Shown here: one piece after another, positions 38,709 through 53,400 of the stretch
Layout: every line of letters begins with the position of its first letter
How positions within the stretch are numbered: position 1 is the first letter of the stretch
Origin: Combretum micranthum
Taxonomy: Eukaryota; Streptophyta; Magnoliopsida; Myrtales; Combretaceae
NCBI GenBank assembly: GCA_024138025.1
Contig: JAMXBD010000428.1
Coordinates: 434,001 to 498,000, forward strand
Length of the DNA stretch: 64,000 nt
Reading direction: 5' to 3'
The notes under the pieces: model-generated
The model's input: the letters and a program-made list of their open reading frames with translations, nothing else
The model's database searches: none
What the model was told of the DNA's origin: nothing
Position numbers and translations under genes: made by a program

Positions 38709-39143
38709 GCTGTTGAAATAATTTTCACCGTACCGTCCACACCCACACCGGCCCTCCACTTAATCTTCTCCGTAACATGACGCATATGACATATTTAAGA
38801 AACAACTCTTCCACATAATGTTTTACACAAACTTTTGTAAGGTCTGTAACATGAAAAATAAATATGCTAAATACCAATCTTCTTATTAACCTTCTGCATG
38901 ATATACACAACGCCACTGATGTCTTTTCTATTTCCATTAAATAAATGGTAGCACAAATCATTATACAAATCCAAGATAATTATTATATCCCAACTCATGA
39001 TCATCACCTATAGGCTATATCTCTTCCTATAGAAACATGATTTCAACAAAAGTGAGCCAAACTATTGCACATATGGGGATACAGATTTTTAATCAGATAA
39101 ATATATCATAAGACTAATGCAAAATATACAACTGGTTATTAGT
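38709..39143. other. Noncoding AT-rich gap between LINE and inverted duplication
   Basis: I see no gene, RNA or element signature here. The sequence immediately after the LINE target duplication represents the pre-insertion host DNA. Confidence 0.5.
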
Positions 39144-39997
39144 TTATTGAATCTAAATTTATTAAATTATTTAACTAAAATTTTTAAAAATTTATTTAGA
39201 ATGCATATTTATATGTATACAGACACATTCAATATCAACTATAGTTAGTATTATGATATTGTAAAATACTCTAGAAGATAAAAAGAAAATTACAATGCAA
39301 AAAATAGTTTCACATTATTAAGAAAATGAATTTTGCTTTTAGGAGAAATTTATGTAAACTAATTATATATGATTTTAAGTTAAGTTTATTTGTATTATTG
39401 ATAATAATGTATTAAATATTGTGAATAAGTAATAAATTTTATTATTTATATGAAATAATTTAAATATTAATAATTATATATTTAATATTATTTTTTCTTT
39501 TTTTTTTCAATGGAACCGGATGAAATCGCCGGTTCCATCAGTTCTAGACCAAAGGACCACCTAAAAACCGTAAAATCGATGGTTCCATAGCAGATTCTGG
39601 AACCGCCAATGATGGTTTCTATTCGGTTTCCAGTTCTAAACCGAACCATGCCTATGTCTACTCATGTAGTTACAATATCTATAAGTTATAGATGAAAGTG
39701 ATTAATAATATAAGAATAGCATAAAGTGATAACATCCACTTATTCATATATATATATATATATATATAAATAATAAATAAGCCACTCAAACCCTGCTGAT
39801 CATTCAATTTAAACCATTATACTTTAGTTCTATACAATGACATGCCGTATGTTTAACAAATTGGAAGAAAATAAAAAATGCCTCTAGTTTTTCTTTTTCA
39901 TAACAAAGCTCATGTTGAACCTTTTTTTTTTTTTTTTTTCTGCCTTTAACGAGATAACTTCATTAAGAACCTCAGTTCAATCTTGATCGAGGGTTTG
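39144..39997. repeat. Left arm of a large inverted duplication (contains truncated hAT copy)
   Basis: This segment is the reverse complement, with scattered substitutions and small indels, of 43447-44235. It comprises a truncated copy of the hAT element (39144-39660, ending ATGTCTA), its target-site sequence CTCATGTA (39661-39668), and about 330 bp of the neighbouring flank, including a TA microsatellite. Both breakpoints are visible: similarity stops inside the hAT element on one side and at GAGGGTTTG on the other. Confidence 0.85.
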
Positions 39998-40711
39998 TAA
40001 GCTCCCATATGCTGTGTCTAAGCATATTATAACCTGAAACAAATTGCTTCTAGTATTTATTTAATTAAAATTGTATGTTTGTGATCGTTAATTACTATGG
40101 GTGCTGTATGGTACTTATTGGGCTTTTTTGCCCATCCCATTTGGGAAAGCCATTTTTCCAGGTTAATAAAATTTGAAATTAAAAGACTTGGAGAGCTTGT
40201 AGTCTTCATATATAACGAGAGAAATTAACATACTGAACGTGGCTATAGTCTTGTCTTGTTGATATATATATATTTATATTTATATATTTGGATAAAATAC
40301 AAATAATTTTGAAATTTTGAATTTAGCATGCATGTATCTTGTAGACTTTTTTAATGTTACAGATCAATCCTAAACATTGATTTATTGGCTAATAATTCTA
40401 AAATTGAAAGTGATTCTCTAAATTTTAATCTTAGTACACAAAGACCCCTCAAACTTACAAAACTGTACTTTAAAATCCTATAAAATTTGATTATAAAATC
40501 TTTATTCATGGATTACTTAGAAGGTTATTTAATATGTCACATCAGTATTTTAAGCTACAAATTCACTATTTTATCCAAAGTTACTTAAAAAGACAATTAA
40601 TATGATTTTTTTAAAAAAAATTTACGAGCTCCATATCTTATAAATTATACACAACTAACACATTAAAGTTAAAAAAAAAAAAAAAAACACTATAAGGTTC
40701 GTTGCTTGCAG

Positions 40712-40809
40712 AAGCAACATTACTTATCGAAGAAACTCGGTTTATCGACGAAGGAACGGTACTTAGTATTGGAAAAGCTGCTAAGAACCGCTGATGAAGC
40801 TACTCTAAG
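40712..40809 (+). pseudogene. Isolated exon-like segment of unknown origin
   Basis: A TTGCTTGCAG acceptor precedes a 98-nt open stretch reading KQHYLSKKLGLSTKERYLVL and then EKLLRTADEATL, ending at a GTATTTTT donor. It is amphipathic and charged and stands out from the AT-rich surroundings in base composition. No partner exons were found nearby and I do not recognise the family. It is probably a captured or relic gene fragment. Confidence 0.35.
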
Positions 40810-42479
40810 GTATTTTTACTGAACTAATAGAATTAAATTTTTTTATATCATAAATTTATTAAGGTATTATTTATTAAATTTAAAAATTCAAAGATATAGG
40901 TATATTCTACAATTAAGTCAAAGTTTAAGAGTTATATGTTTTAATGGAGAAGGCGGGACAGCATGCCAATCTCGAATTGTGTGGCACTTTGCACGATTGA
41001 GTAATTTAAATCTTAACGTTAACGATCATGGACCAGTCAATCAGTCAAAAATTATTTCAAACTTCAACCACTGGGCATTTATGTATGCAGTTGCTTTGCT
41101 TTAACAAAGTAGGTCAATTGAAAAAAAAAAAAAAAAAAAAAAAAAAAAGGACAACAACAACAGCAACAAGTAGATGGGATCAATCTTTAAATCGATGACA
41201 TCAAGAAGATATGTATCTATATATTATATATATATATATTAATTTTGCTATAGAAAATGATTTTAGTTATTCATTATGCTGCCCTTATATTTTATTAAAT
41301 TCTTTTGGATTGATGTTTAATGTATATTTGTTTAAATAATTATCTAATTTGATTCATATGTGAACTAATGTTTAGATAAATTGTATTATCTATATTTTAT
41401 CGTAATCATGCTGAATGAAAATGGACAAAGAAAAGGAGAAAAAAAAAAAAAAAACTGCCACCGGTTTCAATTAAAATAACAAAGTTGGGATTACTCTATC
41501 ACTCGATGTATAATAAGGTATGATTGTGCAATTCCTTCGTTTGTTAAGATAATAAAAACAAACACTTATAAGTTTTTTCATATTTATAATCAATATAAAA
41601 GATATTCCTCTCACTTTTTGTTTGTGTGAAATAGTGAGTGAATGGTATAGGAGTAATCATTTTACAAAATATAATAACCAAAATAGAAGTAAGATAAAAT
41701 TAATTATCAAAATAACCCATTAAAATTACGTGTTAAAAATACAAATTAGGTTTATAAAAAAATCACATGTGGAACATTATCAAAATTTTATATGAAAATT
41801 GTATCTAAAATGTGGTTTCTATTTACATAAGTTATATGTGATTTTAGTGGGTTATTTTGATAGTTAATTAGGATTTACAGCTGTTTTGGTAAATATTTTT
41901 GAAAATCATCGTAAATTGAAAAAAGAAAAATTCATGAAATGGTAGTAGCCATCTGCGTTAGCATAGATTCAGAAGAATTTTACGATGCAGAAGGTGAAAT
42001 TATAGAAGAGGAAGAGGAAAAAGAAAAGATAAGGGTGTAAGAAAGTAAGTGTAAAGCACGTGTATCTTTTGTAATTTTATGGTTTAAAGGTCAAATAAAG
42101 ATCTTACTTGGTGGGCTGTGTGACGTGGGGTTTGAATTTCCTTTCATCCATGACCTTTTTTTTGTAGGGTTTTTAAAGGAATAAAATGCCTTTTTTTTTT
42201 TTTTTTAATAAACCAATCAAATAACCCCAGAAGACCGTCGATATCATCATGTACACAAAGTCATACGTGCAAGAGGGATTAGGTGACTGACTTTTAATGA
42301 CAAAGACTCCAATGGAGAATTTAGATGGTATTACGTAATATTGAAACTATGTTTTCATTTTTTTTTTTAATGATTTAGAAGGAATCCACTAAATTGGAAC
42401 TCCTATTTAAATTTAAAAACCTACTTATAATTAGCCTTCTTTTAGTTTTACTTTTGTTTTCTTCATTTCAAGATCACTT

Positions 42480-42726
42480 CCTTCTTTTATTCTCAAACTT
42501 TTGAATTTTCAAACTTCAAATTTGAATTTGAGCATATTTGAACCTTATGATATAAAAGAGCTTTTAAAACGAGTTTGAGTGTCAAATTTCTTAATGACTT
42601 CAAGATTTTAAACCTAAATTTTAATTTTTGTAAAAGTTTCACTCGGCTCAAACTCGATAATTTTTTAATGAGTCGAACCTTAATCTTCAAAAATTGAATT
42701 AAGTTTGACTTAATTACAACCCTACG
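42480..42726. mobile_element. Possible hAT-type MITE with GAGCCGAG-like ends
   Basis: The reverse complement of the right end reads TAGGGTTGTAATTAAG and contains TCGAGTTTGAGCCGAGTG, similar to known TAGGG-ended non-autonomous plant elements. No target duplication or clear left end was found. Similar words occur near 19990-20090. Confidence 0.25.
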
Positions 42727-43446
42727 GATGGAAAACATTTATATAAACCAACCCGATTACAAGGTATTGAGTATAAAGTCGTTTTCAACTGCTGCTGTAT
42801 CTTGAAACACACGAAACTTACATTTGTTTTTGTACGCCCTCCTCCTCGGGTGAAATCCAACTATAAAGAGAGGAAAATTTAGACATAGTATTTAATTAGT
42901 ATGACATTCGCGTATTCGCAAGTCAAATTAAGCAGTTCGACTTAACCAATGCATTTAATTTAAGTTTGTCGTGATGTTAGATCAATGTTTGGGTGTGACC
43001 GGAAGTTTCCTAAAGCATAATAATCTAAGAAACATGCATCATAAAAGCTGTTTTTAGACTTTTAGAGATTCTAAATTCAAAGCTTTTGATAATCACCGCT
43101 CTTGAGTTACTACTTTGCTAGTGTCTTTTGTATCAAAAAGGAGATTCTTTGAGCTGAGAACGGTTGAAGCTTTCAAAATTTTTTTGGGAAGGATCAAAAG
43201 AAGGATTAAACTGGCCTCCCGTGGATATAAAAGTTTGAATTTATCTAAATTTAGCATTCCGATACAGTTAGTTATATAGTTGTACACATGAAGTTTAGAA
43301 CCAACTTGCGAAAGGAACAAAAAAAAAAAAGGTAAATTAAACTTTATTTCAAATGAAATGTATAATTTATATTTCATTTCAAAATTTAAAAGTGTATTCT
43401 CAATGAGTTGGTCTTATAAAGAAGGCACTATCATTGTTGTGTCACG

Positions 43447-43606
43447 CAAACCCTCGATCAAGATTCAACTGAGGTTCTTAATGAAGTTATCTCGTTAAGG
43501 GGAGGAAATATTTTCTTCCAATTTGTTAAACATACGGGATGTCATTGTATAGAACTAAAGTATAATGGTTTAAATTGAACGATCAGCAGGGTTTGAGTGG
43601 CTTATT

Positions 43607-43637
<31 letters not shown>

Positions 43638-44235
43638 AATGAGATAAGTGGACGTTATCACTTTATGCTATTCTTATATTATTAATCACTTTCATCTAGA
43701 ACTTATAGATATTGCAACTACATGAGTAGACATGGGCATGGTTTGGTTTAGAATTGCAAACCGAATAGGAACCATCACCGGCGGTTCTAGAAACAGCTAT
43801 GGAAACCACTAGTTTCACGGTTTTTAGGCAGTTCTTTGGCTTAGAGCTGATAGAACTAGTGGTTCCATCCGGTTTCATTGAAAAAAATAATAAATATATA
43901 ATTATTAATATTTAAATTATTTCATATAAATAGTAAAATTTATTACTTATTCATAATATTTAATACGTTATTATCAATAATACAAATAAAGATACCTTAA
44001 AATCATATATAATTAGTTTACATAAACTTCTCCTAAAATCAAAATTGATTTTCTTAATAATGTGAGACTATTTTTTGCATTGTGATTTTCTTTTTATTTT
44101 CTAGAGTATTTTACAATATCATAATACTAACTATAATTGATATTGAATGTGTCTATATACATATAAATGTGCATTCTAAATAAATTTTAAAAAAAATTTG
44201 ATTAAATAATTTAATACTTTTAGATTCAATAATTA
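43447..44235. repeat. Right arm of the large inverted duplication
   Basis: This arm pairs with 39144-39997 in inverse orientation. It holds about 280 bp of flank (43447-43726) and the first 500 bp or so of an intact hAT element. Because the hAT here keeps both target duplications, this arm is the source and the left arm the copy (inference). Confidence 0.85.
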
Positions 44236-44443
44236 TTTTAACTTTAAAATTTATTTTTTATTTTTATTTATTTTTTAAAAGATGGTTTCGTGGTTCCAAA
44301 ACCAGGAACCGGTGGTTCCATGGAACCGGACTAGAACCGTGGGAGACAATTTTGGTTTCAGTTTCAGTTTAAATTCCTTAATTTCAAGACCCAGAACTAG
44401 CAGTTCCAATATCGATTCAGTTCAAGAACCTTGATGATGTCTA
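43727..44443. mobile_element. Complete non-autonomous hAT element (717 bp) with 8-bp TSD
   Basis: The element begins TAGACATGGGCATGG and ends GATGATGTCTA, with perfect TACATGAG repeats at 43719-43726 and 44444-44451. Subterminal GGTTCC/GGAACC words resemble those of the hAT at 17962-18641, so the two belong to one superfamily. The interior is AT-rich and noncoding. Confidence 0.85.
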
Positions 44444-44451
44444 TACATGAG

Positions 44452-47400
44452 AAGGGATGTACTAAATTTAGTTTTAGAAAAGTATATGTGGCGTAGCGCA
44501 TGCATATGGGATAAATAATGCAGATGTACAAAGTCAATGATCCTCAAGTTAGCTGAATTACAAGTGACTACTTTCCCAGTAAAAATTTGGATTAATTGCC
44601 GTTAAAACCATATGCATATAACTTTCTTATCTTTCGAGATGGGCATTTGAACTCTCAAATCTGTTAAAAGCATGCTTGTTAATTTCCTTTTGAATATTTT
44701 TCATTTTAGAAAATTTTAGAAAGTAGTATAAAGGGAAAAAAATAGAAAATACTAGAAAAACACTCAAAATTTTAAATAAAAGATTAAAAAATTGAGAAAT
44801 AAATATTAGAAATAAAGGAGAAAATTTTAAAGATTTGAAAATGTAAACAACTAGTTTGAAAAATGAGAACACTATATAATATATATGTAGAATAAATTAC
44901 ACCAAAATGTATTAATGTTTGGTGTAACTTCATTCACATATATTAATGTTTTGAATGGTTAAAAAAAAATCAATATTTTGCAAAGTAAATCAAATAAGAT
45001 ATCAATGTTTCACAAATTCGTTAAAGGTATTAATGCTTTAGTTAGCTGTAAATTAATTTTCCACACCTGTCAATAGGTGATACTTTGTTTGGCTCACTAT
45101 ATGAAACATTGATTTTCTTTCTTAACTACTTAAAATATTGATACTTTAATAAATTTTTCCTTAGAGATTAGTTTTTATTTTTAATTACTCAAAATGTTTA
45201 TACCTTAAATGAACTTATCCTAAATGTGAATACTTTTCAATATAATTTACTCTACGTATATATAAGTGAAATGATCTAAAAGACCAAATAAAATTAAATA
45301 ATTTATTTATAAAGTTAGAAGTCATTTCAAAGTACAATTCTCATAGAAAAGGGACAAAATTTTCATAACTCCAATTTAGTATTGATACAGTTTCATGGTT
45401 TAGTAAAATTAAAAATAGGAATAAATACGGTAATCTCCTTAAATTTTAACCTAAGAGATGACATACCTATTAACATTCAATTGTTGCAAATCACCTCTTA
45501 AAAGTTTGATAAATTAGCAAATAATCCCTAAAAGTTAAAAATGACCTCCTTAAGCTTTAACTTTGGTGCAAAAACACCCATCAAATTTATCAATGTTCTT
45601 TAACACTCTCTAAATTTGAATTTAGCATATTTTTAATAAAATAAAAAATCAAATGTACTTTGTCTTGCCAATTTATTAAAGTTTAGGAGGTTATTTGCAA
45701 TTTCCCCTTAAAAGTATGTCTAAAACACTCCAAATAGATGTAATCAAGTGTTTTAGTTTGTAACATTAGGGGTAAACTAGTACATGTAACACTTGTCTTT
45801 ATGGACCCATGTTGTAAGAAACATGTCAAATTTCACCAAAGCCTTAAGCCCATCCCCATCAAGTTATCCTAAGTTGCTAAGCATCCTCACCGATTTAACC
45901 CTCTCATTCCTTCTTTTTTTTTTATTTATTTTAAAAGACTCTAATTTATAAAAGATGTATTATTTATAAACCCTAAACCTTAGTATTAGTTTAGAAGGGA
46001 AGATTATAATTTAATGTATACTAAGCTAGATGAGGCTTCTAATCAAGGCTTTATCTCACTTAATGTTCAGAGCAGGTGGAATGAAAGCGCTAAATAAGAG
46101 TTCCTTATTATTATGGTTTTTTTTTTTCCAATCCAAAGTTGGACTTCTAAGCTTCCATACAAGTCCTTTAGCCTTCAAGTGAGTTAATTAACTTTAATAT
46201 TGAGTTTTTAACTTAACCTTTATCTTTTAGTCTTTTAAGGTTGGTTTAATCATTGTTTAGAGTTAGGAGTTTGGTGAACCGCTACTTAGGTTAGACGAAG
46301 CTTAGGGAGCTTAAGTGCTTTTTTGTTGACTTAGTACTCCATTTTAGCTTAAAATGATGTTTAGTAATAGTAAATGTCAATGTAAGTTGTTAAAAGTTGC
46401 AAAGGAGAGGAATATGAATGATAATGGAAGTGTGTTCCTAAGCTCTGTGGCATGTATCTTTTGTTTGTTGGTTCTTGAATTTTGTTTTGGTCCATTTTGA
46501 TGAGTGAAGTTTATAGAAATGGGAATTTGGTTGTAGTAGTTACACTTGTGTGACATCCGTCTCATTCTACATGTGGTTTTAAAAGAATCACTTGTCAATA
46601 ACACGGATGCATGATTTAAGAAGAAATGATAGGAAGGAGAAGCAAGTATTTTCAAAGAGCTTGCATGTGTAATAAGTAGAGAAGTTATATAGTATTAATC
46701 ATATGGTTGAAGATAGGAAACACATTCTTTATTTTAAACCACACTAGATCTTTTGATATTACAATTTGACAATATAGGAACGTTTCTCTAAATCATTGAA
46801 TTGTCTCAAATGAGAACCCTTAGGTATTTAGAGAGTTTTGTTGTTAGTAACGTCTTTCAAATCACGTGGAAGATTAATGACGAACGAAATGATTAATCTT
46901 ACTAATGGATCATTCCATGAACTCTTCTTGAATCTAGGCATATAAAGAGTTTCTTTAAGTGCACGAGTTGCCTCGATTAAGATTGAGAGTAAATGAAATG
47001 ATCCAATGATCTCTACTTTAACTTCTCTACACAAATCTCTTATTAATCATCCCTAGTATGGATTAAACTCCTTAAACCCTATCACTTAGTCCAAGGAATC
47101 AAATTTGAATATTTGAATATTCTTACGTTAGCCTTTACAAAGTTTGAGACTGATCTTTAGTAGTTTAAAAGGGTTTTGATAGATTGAATATGAGGTATAG
47201 TGATGTTGGTGGCTAAGGGTGGCAACATAGTGTTTTTTTTTTTTTTTTTTGGAACTGTGGCTAATTTTTTTTGTGAGATTGATGTACAATTAAACAAACT
47301 TTTGGTGAATTATAATGTTTAAAATTGATCTCTAATGAGTAGAACTCATGAATTATAGCTTGGAGTACCTAAATTTTGATGAACTATCATATTTGTCAAA

Positions 47401-50400
47401 CATAGGTGATGTTGAATGAAGGGTTAATGGTGTTATAGAAGCTAATATAGAAGATATGATAGAGGGTGGTTTATAGGGTTATTTAACTCTAGTATAAGGT
47501 CATATGACTAATGTGTTTGGGCTAGAACTCAATTACGAATAAATGAAATGACGTAGATGATTTGAAAGTATGAGTTAAGATGATGGATTCTAAGTTTTGT
47601 TAAGAATAAAAATGATATACACAATGTTTGTGGGGGTTATGAGGCCTAAAGACATGTATAGCATGAATCAAATATTTTATTTTTACAAAATTCCATAATT
47701 CTGGCAAATTGGATAAACCAGATGATTGATAGCCTATTGTGATGCTTCTTAGACCGTTAGTTGTTTTCTAATGAACTTATATAATATATCATGTGTAAAT
47801 GATGCTATATGAGCTAAAATATACTGAATGATTGGATCTTAATGTTATGTTTTTTCCTTATGATTGTTATGTTAATTCTTGAAATATATGACAGTGTATA
47901 ATATTTAGTAAGATTGTAATAAATAGACTTGGAAAATAGTTATATAAGAATCCCCACCTAATATTGATTAGAGGTTAGTATTTTGTTTTCCAACCACCAA
48001 ATGCATCTTCCTTTGAAACAATAGTTCATTAAGTGAATTCCTTGAGCGTGTAATTCTGACGGATGACTAACTCTAGGCAAATGATACTTAAGGCCAATGG
48101 ACTAAGTGATGCTAGGCTGAGAATGGGGTTTAGCAAAAAGGAACACCCTATCTAACTAAGAAATTGTTTAGCTAAAATGAGGACCTTATCTAAACTTTAA
48201 TTAAGGATTTAAAGTCTTAAAATTGAAAAACCACATGGAATAGTTCTTAGATGACCAAGAAGCGACTAAGCCACAATTATATAAGGTTGATTTGTACTCA
48301 TCTTTGAATTAATCCAACCATTCATAACTTGATTTATCTGGCTTTAATAACAAATGATTAAATCCTAACATGAAAACACTAAATAATTGGACTATCTTAC
48401 CCAAGGTCTAACCTTAACGAAACTACTTAGGCCCAATTAATGAGATCTATAAACACACTTCAACATTCAAGTTAGTAGAGGACTCTACAAAAGAGTGAAT
48501 AGATAAAAAATAGAAGGAGAGTGTGAGAAGGTATAGTTATCTCAATCACTCGAATTGAGGGTTTGTCGATATAAGTATGTATAGTGTAGAGATTAAATGA
48601 AACCATATTCCCCGCACACCACACACCACCCCCCGCCACAACAAACGTTATATACAGCAGAGGTATAGAAAGAGGTGGATTAATATTAGATAAAATGTGT
48701 CCATGTGATCCTTTGATGTAAGAAGGTAGTACATCATACATATGACAAGGAGGAATGTAGAGAAAAAGAGCCTCTTATATAGCACCACCTATTGTGTTAG
48801 CCTGCTTTCATTCTCTAGTGATAGGATTTTAATAAGTCTTAGAATATGAGGTTTACTTGGAAAAAGCATCATGAACGCCTACCAATTAGATTATTAATGC
48901 TAATAAACATCAGCATGGTTCGAATCCGCTTAAGCCTACTAGGCTACCCATTGATTCATGTGCCAATTCATGGCGCATTAATTCAACCAGTTATAATTTT
49001 TTTTAATTTTAAATATGTTGTTTTAAAAGATAAAATGAAAAAAATGTAAAAGATAAAGTTAAGATAAAATTACTATATAAATTCCAAATTACCTAATTGG
49101 GCCTAAAAATTATGGTATATACCTAAAAGTTATGATATATAACCCACTTGTTAAAAGAATTGTTGAAGGTGTGTATTTTTCTTTATATATAACACTTCCA
49201 TTTTCATTTGTGAAAGTGGTGATGTGAGACTATAAAACTCTCAACACACAAACAACACCCACAAAAGCAGGATAATGACAAATCAAGTACTTTTACTTTC
49301 AATATTTGACAATTCAACATCTCTATCTTAGATTTTAGCAAATTAATGCCTGTGCTTTTAAAATATGTATGATTCAGTATTTCTGCAAAATAATAATTGA
49401 TAAATATTTATTTTGATGACAAAATATTAACAGGTACTTAGCTAAAATTACTAAAATCTAAAAATGCAACATTAAATATTCAAATATTATAAAAAAAAAT
49501 TAAAAGTACAAATAATTAGCCTATCATTGTCATGTCTTCAAAATAAACATCTATCAAATATTATTTAACAAAGATATTAAATTGCAACTACTTTGAAAGT
49601 ATAATCACTAATTTACTAATATTTAAAGATTAAACACTAAATTGTCAAAAATTAAAAATATAATCTATTATTATTCCCACAAAAATAAGAGAAAGTCCGT
49701 TTTGTTACGAAACAAGAAATTATTTTTGTTAGAAATCTAGAAAAATCTAACTAGACACCTATTGACATGAATAAATAGTTTAAACATTCTTTTATTATTT
49801 ATATTTTTTCTTTTTCATTTTTTTTTTCTTGAAAAAGAAAATTGCATAGATCGGGTCCATGCCCGTGACTACGCTTCAGACAACATTGGTGGAGGGACAT
49901 CGTACACATTTGAACGGCACTACATGCATGAAAACAATTGCTTATGCTTTTGCTTTCACCCGTAATAGGTCTCTCCCATCTAATTCAAGTCCCACCAATT
50001 CAGGTTATTGTCCAACGGCACTCCGAACGGTCGATGTTGGCAGCTTTTCATAGGATGAAGGATCGAACATGGGGTCCTCTAGCATTGAGCCTGGCCAAAC
50101 TTGTTTGGATATATTGATCTAGTATTTTTTTATATTATTTTTAAATTGAATCAATACTAAATTGATACTTATATGATATAAATGAAAAATTGATAATTTT
50201 ACTCATAAACTGATCAAACTGAACTAATACCGATATGATATCGATGAATTACAAATGCTGATCCGATACAGATCTAATACAGATAAAATATAACAATCCA
50301 AACACTACGAAAATTTATGGTTCTCTGACAAGGAATGCTCCTCAGCAGAGTAGAGATTTTTTTTTTTTTTTTTAAGTATGTTGTGTATAATTTTTATTAT

Positions 50401-53400
50401 ATGGGATCCATAAAATTATAAAAAGTTATAAATACTGTGAATGGTTTTAGAGATAAGACGATGATGTTCTTAAATAGAGAGGTTTTTAAAATGTAGATTT
50501 GGTATCCTAAAGAAATGAACTTTGGAATGGTGGATGCTCTAAAAAGAAACTTAAAGTAAAGATAGTTATCATTTTCTTTTCTTTTTTTTTTTTTTTTTAT
50601 TTCACGAAGTCTTACAAACTTCAAATTGCAGCAATATAGTATATAGACCTTAAAATGAAACACATTAGCCCTTTAAACAAATCAAGCGAAAACATAAATG
50701 TTTATTATTATTGAAAATTCCAATAGAAGAATTGATTGGCTTATTTTCAAAACTTAAACTTGAAAAATAAATGAAGAGTTCAACAAATTGACGCATGTTA
50801 CACAGAACAATGTTGTGCTAGTTCTGTACCGCCTTTTTACGTAAAAGCAATGGTCTTGGCGTTGGGACATGGGAGAAGCATTTATTTGGTCAAAGGAGTG
50901 TAGTAACTCTTAACTGCCCATTATTTAGTATTTATATTTATTGGGTTCAACGCCTCAGACAACAATCTTAGACATGTAAAATTTATTTTTAAAAGCAGTA
51001 ACACAGGTGCATGTGGAGTGGTTGATCATGACAGAAGAAAAATTTGAATGTGGCTGTTATAGCCCTATATTAACTAAAAGTAGAATAGACCCCAGTGGGA
51101 TCAAGAATCTTTTAGATTTCGTTTTGTTAAAAAAAAAAAAAAAAGAGAGAAAGAGGATGAAGAGAAAAAAATAATGATGAAAAGCAAGTTTGTTTTATCA
51201 TGTTGTTAAAAACTAACTATGAGGATCTTTTTATATGATATGTTTTTATCTATATATAATTTATAAAGTTTGTTTTTAGTAAAAATATTTGTTTTTCATT
51301 TGTATCAATTTTTAATAAATAGTTTGATCGAAATATACATGAAATAGATGTCAAATCAACATCAAACCAACAAACTAAATGCACCCTTAAAATCTGTTAT
51401 ATTGTCAGTACTATTATAATCCAAAAAAAGCTTATCGCTCATTATGTTTTTTGAAGAAACCGGTCCCATTAGGTATTTAACGACTCATATTCATATCCAA
51501 TTGTGATACCACTTATAAAATACTTAATATATTACTAACTATGACGATCTACAATAATAGAAGTAATGTTTAATCTAGCAATATTAATACTGATCTTCAA
51601 CTTGAATAATTTCAATCTCTATTATTTATGGAAACATGTATTATAAAAGTCTAACCCTCTTTTTGTCTTTTGAATAGAAAGAGAATAGAAAGTAGATCTA
51701 GCGTGCTTGAAAAGTAATATGATTTTCTTTCTTAAATTTCTTCTTAGACATGAACAAGAACCCCACCCATCATATCCACCTACATCATCATGTGTTTTTG
51801 TGACAGAATAATATCAGTCCCAACAATATCCTATTATTTGGAAGAGAAAGTCACATGGCTTCACTTACTAAATTATTGAACAATGGAAATTGAAAAAAAA
51901 CACACACTTGATGTGAGACTTTATATTCCCATCTTTATCCTGCTAATTTGTCACCTTTCTACTTGGAAAAAAAAGAACCAACGTGACCATCCTACATGAA
52001 CCCTAAAGATAGCATAGTATAATGTACATGGTGATAAAACAATTTTGGATATATCTCAGTAGGAAATGGGAATGGGGGTGTCAGATCTACATGTTTATTC
52101 ATGTCGATACTCTTGTCACATGGACTGGACACGACATCGTTGCATGTAATGCATTATAGTCACAGATCAGGTTTTATGCCCATAAATGTCGGGATTTTTC
52201 AGTGTTTTGTGTGAAAAAACTACGTGTTTTATTAGCATAACAACGTGAAAATTTGGGAGCAACAGGCCAACAGCAATATAAAGATACTCTTTGGAAGGAA
52301 TCTCTCACCTGTTGTCTTTTGGGTTTCTCGAGTATGAGATGTACATATCTAGTCACATTACTATCATGTGTCCTCTCTCATATATTTTTAGCCTAAATTA
52401 CGTGTTTAATTATGTGGAATGAGTATTGACAAAGAGTATTGATGGTAAAAAATGATTTCATACCCCATAGATCGTTTTTACATCACCTAGTATGGAAAAT
52501 TCAACGGTACAAAGTGGTTATAACGGGATGGGTCTCATCACACTATTCATCGGTTCAAACTTATTCTAAACTCTTAAATTTTTTTATACTAATTCTTTTA
52601 GAATTAATTTAATTATTGTATACCTATTATTATTACAATAAATAAATGGAAATTGCTATTTTATAATCAATGTCCATATGGTGATCCCTTAATCAAGTTT
52701 AATAACTAAACAAATTAAACAATCAATCAGGACATTGCATTATTTAAAACCCCCTAATGTTTAATGGTGATTAGTTGAGACTCTATAGAAATAGGGAAAT
52801 TGAGTCGATAAGCCTGACAAAAAGGTATAATCAAATTTGATTCATTCGATTAAAGATATATTTTCTTACCATCTATTATAATATTTTCAAAAACTTAAAA
52901 CAGACACCCTTATGTCGTTCTTGCTATCATTTTTAGAGGAAACATTTTGAGCTTGATAGGATGTTCTATTCACTCTACATCTGAATATAATCATAAATCG
53001 AAAATTTAAATGTTGGAAAAGTTTATATTATAACAAACGAAATAGTATAAGAAACAAATGTTGGCATAAAACATACTTGTCTTCTTATTTCTAAGGAGAG
53101 AAGGGGGGGGGGGGGGGGGGGGATCCATTTCTATATAGAATAAGTTCTATCTTTCATAAATCCTTCAATATGTTAAAAAATAAAAATAAATAAACACTCC
53201 ACATTTGGTCTATTTATTTATTTTTTTTTTGTGCGAAAATGAACTCCTTATCACAAGTTAAAAGAAATTATATAAAGCTGATAGGTAAATTTACACATTA
53301 GACTCTTCAAGTTTGGTCCAATTTGATTAGAGTATAAAACAACCTAATGATTCATTAGCTGGCCTTCAAATAGATTTGATTACTCATAACAAGGCTAAAT

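Larger units (their letters stand above)
40000..43440. other. Noncoding spacer of the inverted duplication
   Basis: About 3.4 kb of AT-rich DNA with several homopolymer runs (for example A at about 41121-41148) and no recognisable protein, apart from one exon-like segment at 40712-40809 and a possible decayed MITE near 42480-42726. No RNA gene was recognised. Confidence 0.55.

Noticed and set aside
48601..48640. C-rich patch as a regulatory or quadruplex element
   Set aside because: It is short and interrupted, with no gene near enough to give it meaning.
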